Shown: positions 20,972 to 25,423 of the stretch, piece by piece
Position numbering within the stretch: position 1 is the first letter of the stretch
Layout: every line of letters begins with the position of its first letter
Assembly (NCBI GenBank): GCA_910589105.1
Contig: CAJUST010000031.1
Location: 1-25,423 of the forward strand
DNA from: an uncultured Lachnospiraceae bacterium
GTDB taxonomy: Bacteria; Bacillota; Clostridia; Lachnospirales; Lachnospiraceae
Length of the DNA: 25,423 nucleotides
Direction of reading: 5' to 3'
Notes under the pieces: generated by a model
What the model saw: the letters and a program-made list of their open reading frames with translations, nothing else
What the model was told of the DNA's origin: nothing
The model's database searches: none
Program-made: the position numbers and the translations under genes

Positions 20972-21006
20972 AAGTGACGATAAGAAAAAATTGGAGGTGA
21001 GAAACA

Positions 21007-21336
21007 ATGTCTGATGCGTTCAGATTTGAAACTTTTGTAGACGTTCACAGCAATATTTTTAATGAATACCTTAGCTCTGTTATAGCAAAGCTGTCCAGAG
21101 AAAATGAGGAATACCGCGCCGTGCGAGCCGAGATTGAGATCCTTTATGAGAAATATCCGAAAATCTTAGGCGTGTTTGATACGGAAACATCGGCGGGACT
21201 GACCGAGGAGGAATGCGCCGCGCTCATTCAAGTGATGGAGCTTAGGAACAAACTCACGGATATGGAGATGCAATCTGTTTACTTCCGTGGCTGCTATGAC
21301 AGTGTAGGGTATCTGAAAAAAGCGGGAATTTTATAG
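21007..21336 (+). CDS. Small helical protein of conjugative-element type, unknown function
   Basis: This 109-aa acidic protein is predicted helical throughout and has no membrane segment or recognised catalytic motif. It starts at ATG 21007 with GGAGGTGAG about 6 nt upstream and has its own candidate promoter. Similar small proteins with an N-terminal FxxFxxxHSxIFxEY-like stretch and a C-terminal YFRGxxD stretch occur in Clostridia integrative elements, as far as I remember; I cannot name the family securely. It lies directly after the methylase/helicase tail, as expected for a retained element gene. It probably belonged to the accessory part of the conjugation region. Confidence 0.75.
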   Translation: MSDAFRFETFVDVHSNIFNEYLSSVIAKLSRENEEYRAVRAEIEILYEKYPKILGVFDTETSAGLTEEECAALIQVMELRNKLTDMEMQSVYFRGCYDSVGYLKKAGIL

Positions 21337-21382
21337 CGGACTGACCCATGAAAAGGCGGTGTTGGCGTGAAAGGGGTCTAAT

Positions 21383-22156
21383 ATGGATTACTATGTGGTT
21401 GATGCTTTTACTGATAAGTTGTTTAGTGGCAATCCAGCTTGCATATGTGTGTCAGAAAAAACACTTTCCAATGAAGTTATGCAAAATATAGCATTTGAAA
21501 ATAATTTATCCGAAACAGCATTTATTTATAAGAATGGCAAGGATTATATATTAAGATGGTTTACGCCATCATTTGAAATAGACCTTTGTGGTCACGCAAC
21601 ATTAGCAGCTGCTTTTATTGTCTTTAATCACTTAGATTGCAATTCAGATAAAGTTAATTTTGAAACTGTTAGTGGCGTTTTAAGCGTTATTCGAAAAGGG
21701 GATTTGTATGAAATGACTTTTCCAAAAAGAATAGCACAGAGTATTATGAAAAAGCCAGATATTGTTGAATCACTCAGTTTTGAGCCGCTTGAGCTTTATT
21801 CTGAACGGGATTTATATGTAGTAATGAATAATGAAGAAGAAGTTAAAAATTATATTCCAGATTATACGAAACTTAAAAAATTAGATTCTTGGCTTGGAAT
21901 TGTAATAACAGCAAAGGGTAATAATGCTGATTTTGTTTCGAGATATTTTTGTCCAGAATTGATGTTTGAAGACCCAGTAACAGGTTCTGCCCACAGCACT
22001 TTAGTACCAATATGGAGCAATAAGTTGGGAAAAAATAAACTATTGGCAAAACAATTATCTAAAAGAGGAGGCACTCTCTATTGTGAATGTAGCAATAATA
22101 ATATAAAAATTTCAGGAAATGCAGTCATTTATTCAAAAGGAAGTATTTTGTTATGA
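21383..22156 (+). CDS. PhzF-family isomerase
   Basis: The 257-aa protein has the two-lobed diaminopimelate-epimerase-like fold signature of PhzF. The opening is VDAFTDKLFSGNPA; the catalytic glutamate lies in NLSETAF (Glu44); the substrate loop DLCGHATLAAAF (67-78) and the C-lobe loop DPVTGSAHSTL are present. The founding member isomerises a phenazine precursor, but no other phenazine genes are here. Most stand-alone members have unknown substrates. It starts at ATG 21383 with AAAGGGG 6 nt upstream, 46 bp after the preceding gene, so co-transcription is possible. Its A+T-rich codon use matches the downstream cargo genes and differs from the element genes before it, consistent with a separate origin. 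Confidence 0.9.
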   Translation: MDYYVVDAFTDKLFSGNPACICVSEKTLSNEVMQNIAFENNLSETAFIYKNGKDYILRWFTPSFEIDLCGHATLAAAFIVFNHLDCNSDKVNFETVSGVLSVIRKGDLYEMTFPKRIAQSIMKKPDIVESLSFEPLELYSERDLYVVMNNEEEVKNYIPDYTKLKKLDSWLGIVITAKGNNADFVSRYFCPELMFEDPVTGSAHSTLVPIWSNKLGKNKLLAKQLSKRGGTLYCECSNNNIKISGNAVIYSKGSILL

Positions 22157-22232
22157 CTATGATGCGACCAAATTTTTATTTTTTTAAAGTATAATAGACG
22201 CTATGGGGATTGAGTAAAGAGGGATAGTTTTA

Positions 22233-22478
22233 ATGAAAGTATTAGATATTTTTTCATGGTTGCCTGCAAAAGAAATTAGTTTGGAACAATTAGAGCAGAT
22301 TTTTATAGATTACAAATCTGGTATTTATAATAGTGAATACATTGTTTTATCTGAACTTCCAAATAATGTATCCGAAGATATTTTGACTTGTAAAAATGAA
22401 TTGCTGAAAGAGGGGAAGAAAGCTACTTTCATTTTAAAAGAAGAAAAAGTCATTGCTGTCATTGGTTATCAAGAGTGA
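22233..22478 (+). CDS. Hypothetical protein, 81 aa
   Basis: ATG 22233 is preceded by AGAGGGA. The product is small, mixed alpha/beta and acidic, with no cysteine cluster, signal peptide or transmembrane helix. It ends in two short beta-strand-like stretches (KATFILKEE and KVIAVIGYQ). I do not recognise it. A TATAAT lies at 22190-22195, but no convincing -35 box accompanies it. It is followed 41 bp later by another unknown gene on the same strand. Confidence 0.6.
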   Translation: MKVLDIFSWLPAKEISLEQLEQIFIDYKSGIYNSEYIVLSELPNNVSEDILTCKNELLKEGKKATFILKEEKVIAVIGYQE

Positions 22479-22519
22479 CAGAGAGAAAGATGAATTTTGT
22501 TTGAAAGGTGTGGTGGTGT

Positions 22520-22981
22520 ATGGAACGGTTTTATAATTATCGGAATATGTCACTTGAGCAACGGGAATCCGCTTTAATTTCTTTAAGTTCCATTGGTTTT
22601 CTTCCTGCATATGGAAGCATAAAAACAATGCGTCGGATAATGGATAAGTCAGTTGGGGAAAAAATGCCGCAATTCTATTTTGTTTTTAGAAATATGGAGC
22701 TGTTAGGCTATATGTTTCTGATTGGTGATGATAGAATGTTTCGTGCATTTCCGTGGCTTGCAATTGATAACCTTGATGAATTGCCAATGAGAGTTGTAGA
22801 ACCATTAATGGATATAGCAATTAGGGCATGGAATAATGAGGATGGCGATAGTATCAATGCAGGCGGTAGTATTACTGAAAAAAGTCTGATTGCCCAAAGC
22901 TATAAACAGCGTTTAGAAAATTACAGGCACGGAATTGGAAGACGAATTGAAAAAAATGTCGTTGATAATTTTAGCTTATAG
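22520..22981 (+). CDS. Hypothetical protein, 153 aa
   Basis: The start ATG 22520 is chosen because AAAGGTG lies about 10 nt upstream; the GTG at 22508 belongs to that ribosome-site region. The protein has a central beta-rich segment (QFYFVFRNMELLGYMFLIGD) followed by helices ending in a basic stretch (RHGIGRRIEKN). The arrangement faintly resembles an acetyltransferase-like or immunity-type fold, but no diagnostic motif is present, so I assign no function. It is 12 bp from the next gene and probably co-transcribed with it. Confidence 0.65.
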   Translation: MERFYNYRNMSLEQRESALISLSSIGFLPAYGSIKTMRRIMDKSVGEKMPQFYFVFRNMELLGYMFLIGDDRMFRAFPWLAIDNLDELPMRVVEPLMDIAIRAWNNEDGDSINAGGSITEKSLIAQSYKQRLENYRHGIGRRIEKNVVDNFSL

Positions 22982-22993
22982 AGGTGGTGGAGA

Positions 22994-23413
22994 ATGAATC
23001 AAAGAGAAAGGATAATCCGTTTGTGGTTTGATATGTGGCTGCAACAAAAAGACTTAGGGATAGATGATATTTTTACGGAAGATGTTATTTATATTGAAAG
23101 TTGGAGTCCGAAATATGAAAACCGCATAACCGTTAAACATTGGTTTGAAGAATGGAACACTCGTGGTAAAGTTCTTGTATGGGATATAAAACAGTACTTC
23201 CATAAGGAAAGCCAAACTATTGTAGAATGGTATTTTAAGAATGAGATGAACGATGGTAGCATTGAGGAATTTGATGGTATGTCACTTATCGAATGGACAT
23301 CTGATAACAAAATAAAATTGTTAAAAGAATTTGGCTGTAATTTAAATAATTATAACCCATATCAACATGGCGATGTACCACAATTTAGAAAAGAACAGGC
23401 AAATTGGTTTTGA
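22994..23413 (+). CDS. NTF2-like / SnoaL-like domain protein
   Basis: The 139-aa protein fits the small NTF2-like cone fold. An N-terminal helix pair carries RIIRLWFDMWLQ; DIFTEDVIYIESWSPKYEN is the first strand and loop; a helix WFEEWNTRG follows; then three long strands contain QTIVEWYFKNEM and DGMSLIEW. SnoaL-like proteins include isomerases, hydrolases and simple ligand binders, so no reaction can be given. ATG 22994 has AGAGGTGG upstream. It follows an unknown gene by 12 bp and precedes a C_GCAxxG_C_C-type gene, in what looks like one plus-strand cargo operon. Confidence 0.75.
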   Translation: MNQRERIIRLWFDMWLQQKDLGIDDIFTEDVIYIESWSPKYENRITVKHWFEEWNTRGKVLVWDIKQYFHKESQTIVEWYFKNEMNDGSIEEFDGMSLIEWTSDNKIKLLKEFGCNLNNYNPYQHGDVPQFRKEQANWF

Positions 23414-23447
23414 TATAAAATGTGGAAATCATAGAGGTGTCATATTA

Positions 23448-23861
23448 ATGAAAGAATATATAACAAAGCGGGTACATGAATTGTACTGGAAAGAAGATAT
23501 AAATTGTGCAAGGACAGCACTTGTCTGTTTGAGCGAATTATTTGAAATTGCCATTGAGCCGCAAACAATCTGGTCTACGGTTGGATTGCATGGTGCGGGT
23601 GGATATAGGGCACAGTGCGGTTTGGTTGAAGGCTCGCTTATGTTTATAGGAATTTATCTTCACACGATAGGGAAAACAGAAGATGAAATTGTATCTGCCT
23701 GCTATAATTTTGCGTCTGCCTTTGATAGAGAATTTGGTTCATTAAGATGTTTTGAATTACGTCCTACGGGTTTCTCAGAGAGCGACCCGCCACATATGTG
23801 TGAAAACTTGACTTGTAATGGAATCGGATTTGCATATCAATATATTTTGGGAATCACATAA
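23448..23861 (+). CDS. C_GCAxxG_C_C-type Cys-rich protein
   Basis: This 137-aa protein shows the spaced cysteine and glycine pattern of the C_GCAxxG_C_C family: NCARTAL (Cys20), then GLHGAGGYRAQCGLVEG (Cys57), Cys85, Cys101 and the late pair Cys118 and Cys123. Members are thought to bind a metal or cluster or to act in redox chemistry, but the function is not established. The start ATG 23448 (MKEYITK) has AGAGGTG 8 nt upstream; the longer frame to 23367 lies inside the NTF2-like gene and lacks a ribosome site. It is the last gene of the small cargo series. Confidence 0.8.
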   Translation: MKEYITKRVHELYWKEDINCARTALVCLSELFEIAIEPQTIWSTVGLHGAGGYRAQCGLVEGSLMFIGIYLHTIGKTEDEIVSACYNFASAFDREFGSLRCFELRPTGFSESDPPHMCENLTCNGIGFAYQYILGIT

Positions 23862-24037
23862 AAGTAAGCAAAAACTAATTTGTTAATGCACAATAGTTAG
23901 GATTGAACATTATTTGATTCATAACTAAATAAAGATAAATTTTCTATATGGCAGATATATAAAAGGCTGGATAATTTAAAATTTACAGTCTGGAAGTAAA
24001 AGCAGACTTACAAAGCAGAATCTAAAGGTAGGACATT

Positions 24038-24199
24038 ATGAAGAAAGCATCTCTGATACTGAGTATATTATTTATCATTTTAACCTTTGTTGGTTCAGGA
24101 TATGTTTTGTATAATGGTGGAAATATAAATGCGGGATATGCTATTATTCCAATGGTATTTGCCCTTGTTTGTATCGCCTTTTACCGAAATAGAAAGTGA
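24038..24199 (+). CDS. Small membrane protein with two hydrophobic helices, 53 aa
   Basis: ATG 24038 is preceded by AAAGGTAGGA and opens 53 codons to TGA 24197-24199. The peptide has two hydrophobic helices (about residues 4-24 and 32-47) separated by a short Gly/Asn turn, and a basic C-terminus (FYRNRK). That gives a helical-hairpin membrane protein with both ends probably inside. It lies alone between the cargo genes and TnpV. No family is recognised. The ribosome site and membrane-protein composition make it a probable real gene. Confidence 0.6.
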   Translation: MKKASLILSILFIILTFVGSGYVLYNGGNINAGYAIIPMVFALVCIAFYRNRK

Positions 24200-24318
24200 C
24201 TATTTTATGTTTATCTGTAAATCATGAGTGAAACCAGATAAGGAGAAAACTAAAAATTATGTTTAAGACAACAGACACCATAATGTGGAGTGAATATCTT
24301 ATTTGGAGGAAATAGAAA

Positions 24319-24691
24319 ATGGAAAAATCATTATTTGAAGAACTGGGCGACAGATATGAAGGGCAAGGCATTATATAATACCGTGTTTGACTGTACCCGC
24401 CGAAAAAGAACAGCCCATAGGCATATGGGGACAGCGGCATTTGGATTATCTGAAGCAGTACCGAAAGGTTACATATACCAATCTTCTTACAATCGGCAGG
24501 CTCAACGCTTATATTGCCGACATTGACAGGCAGGCGCAGGAACACTTTGAAAGGTTCATAGAGGGCATGAAACAGGCACAGGGTTCACAGAACAGCTAAA
24601 GGCAGAAAACGCCTTAGAATGGACAGGAAGAATGAATAACATAAGGGCGTGTGCGAGGGAGATTGTATATGATGAAATCATTTACGCATAG
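24319..24691 (+). pseudogene. TnpV, frameshifted
   Basis: ATG 24319 follows TGGAGG and gives MEKSLFEELGDRYEGQG, the usual start of TnpV, a small protein of unknown role carried by Clostridia transposons. One missing G near 24368 breaks the frame. After it the protein continues as YIIPCLTVPAEKEQPIG and runs to FERFIEGMKQAQG. A second missing base in the GGG near 24582 breaks it again. The last frame gives FTEQLKAENALEWTGRM and ends EIIYA before TAG 24689-24691. An intact copy would be about 124 aa. A short leader-like ORF (24259-24315, 18 codons) precedes it. A terminator follows directly, as expected at the end of an element gene block. Confidence 0.75.
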
Positions 24692-24699
24692 ACAGCAAG

Positions 24700-24734
24700 G
24701 CGACAGAGGGGAAAAGCTCTGTCGCTTTTCTTTT
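24700..24734 (+). terminator. Intrinsic terminator after tnpV
   Basis: GCGACAGAG (24700-24708) pairs perfectly with CTCTGTCGC (24717-24725). TTTTCTTTT follows at 24726-24734. Confidence 0.85.
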
Positions 24735-24775
24735 CGGGAAGCATCTGATTTAATAGTGATTTTTTTCTGAATATA

Positions 24776-24804
24776 TTGACATGGCAGTAATGAGTTACTA
24801 TGCT
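24776..24804 (+). promoter_or_regulatory. Promoter of the MarR gene with an internal palindromic operator
   Basis: A perfect TTGACA (24776-24781), 17 bp, then TATGCT (24799-24804), 43 bp before the gene start. The palindrome AGTAATGAGTTACT (24786-24799) fills the spacer and touches the -10 box, the classical position for autorepression by a MarR protein. That control is inferred. Confidence 0.75.
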
Positions 24805-24847
24805 ATTCGGCAGGAACTTGTTACTACTAAGTACAAAGGAAAAATAG

Positions 24848-25330
24848 ATGAAAATGGATGAACTCTTTGAAGAATACGACTGTGATACCGAACACAGAGT
24901 ACAAGCGATATTTTCAAGTATCTTTATACTACAAAATCGTATGCAGACAGCGGGTGAAAAACTTCAAACGGAAATATCCCTAAAGCAATGGTTATTACTT
25001 GCAATGACAGCTTGCTGTCCAGAGCCACGAACATTAACAAATATCGGAAACCTTATGGGCTGTTCCAGACAGAATATAAAAAAATTAGCTTTAACTCTTG
25101 AAAAGAAAGGATTTGTCCGTTTGCTATTAGAGGGAAATAATTCTGTCCGTATTGAGCTAACCGATAAAGCAGGTCAATATGCCGAAGAAATAGGAGAACG
25201 CCATTCACAGTTTTTGAAGTTGCTATTTACAGATTTCAACGAGGACGAAATAGATTTGCTTTTCCGTCTTTATGTAAAATTATTTGCTGGCATAGAGCGG
25301 GTAGAAAAATATGCGGAGAAATTAGGCTAA
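24848..25330 (+). CDS. MarR-family transcriptional regulator
   Basis: This 160-aa winged-helix protein has the MarR layout. An N-terminal dimerisation helix contains IFILQNRMQTAGEKL. The domain continues with SLKQWLLLAM, then TLTNIGNLMGCSRQNIKKLALTLEKKGFVRL (helix-turn-helix, written here in parts: TLTNIGNLMGCSRQN then IKKLALTLEKKG), and a wing with RIELTDKAGQY. C-terminal dimer helices follow (FNEDEIDLLFRLYVKLFAG). The single Cys in MGCSRQN and the pair ACCPEP could be redox-active, as in OhrR-type members, but that is speculative. ATG 24848 has AAAGGA 6 nt upstream. It is the first gene of a unit running out of the window; its target may be a gene just beyond the right edge, of which nothing is visible in 25,331-25,423. 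Confidence 0.88.
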   Translation: MKMDELFEEYDCDTEHRVQAIFSSIFILQNRMQTAGEKLQTEISLKQWLLLAMTACCPEPRTLTNIGNLMGCSRQNIKKLALTLEKKGFVRLLLEGNNSVRIELTDKAGQYAEEIGERHSQFLKLLFTDFNEDEIDLLFRLYVKLFAGIERVEKYAEKLG

Positions 25331-25423
25331 TGAACATTGGTAATGGGTAAACGATTTTCATCATCACGCATAATTTGATTGCCGCAAACCGATTTAAGGA
25401 TTATTTAATAACTTCTATGCTAC

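Noticed and set aside
24259..24315. 18-codon frame before tnpV as a leader peptide
   Set aside because: AGGAG is 13 nt away, farther than normal, and nothing shows a regulatory pairing; kept only as a note in the tnpV entry.
1..25423. CRISPR arrays, rRNA genes, riboswitches
   Set aside because: I saw no regularly spaced direct repeats of CRISPR type, no rRNA sequence and no leader matching a riboswitch class I can recognise.

Overview
The window looks like chromosomal DNA of a low-GC, Gram-positive anaerobe of the class Clostridia, most likely a Lachnospiraceae-type gut bacterium. The basis is the A+T-rich intergenic DNA, GGAGG-type ribosome binding sites, sigma-A style promoters with 16-17 bp spacers, and gene families familiar from that group. 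No gene gives a species-level assignment.

Left part, 1-11,450, reads as intact backbone. It opens with a palindromic repeat (197-430) that looks like a multi-copy element, then a divergent ArgR-like regulator. Next come a D-alanyl-D-alanine carboxypeptidase (minus), trmB (plus), a HAD phosphatase and a tRNA-Lys(CTT) (both minus). A minus-strand pair of unknown function follows: a 710-aa protein with a cyclic-nucleotide-binding-like N-terminus and a 414-aa membrane-anchored Pro/Glu-rich protein. A four-gene minus-strand operon (PAP2 phosphatase, LPG-synthase/flippase-like membrane protein, pssA, psd) makes phosphatidylserine and then phosphatidylethanolamine.

Middle part, 11,450-16,900, is defence and mobile debris. 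A single-chain restriction-modification enzyme of about 1,100 residues carries nuclease, N6-adenine methylase and specificity domains. It is followed by a gene-poor stretch with a terminal-inverted-repeat-like pair, a frameshifted MNT-HEPN toxin-antitoxin pair, and the C-terminal remnant of a large serine recombinase joined directly to the broken HEPN gene.

Right part, 16,900-25,423, is a mosaic of conjugative-element cargo. Two paralogous radical SAM proteins flank a small lipoprotein that carries an in-frame stop; the three form a minus-strand operon divergent from an HxlR regulator, and a palindromic candidate operator lies in the shared promoter. Then come a broken AraC regulator, the frameshifted tail of a conjugative-transposon methylase/helicase, a small element-associated protein, a PhzF-like protein, several small cargo genes (NTF2-like, C_GCAxxG_C_C-type, unknowns, a two-helix membrane peptide), a frameshifted TnpV, and a MarR regulator with its own promoter and operator.

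One-base indels cluster between 15.6 and 24.7 kb (MNT, HEPN, recombinase, AraC, methylase/helicase, TnpV), while the 3.3-kb restriction gene and the backbone are open. This fits decay of integrated elements, although local sequence error cannot be excluded from the text alone. The best candidate for an undescribed system is the radical SAM / lipoprotein / radical SAM operon with its HxlR switch; the cNMP-like protein with its 414-aa partner comes second.
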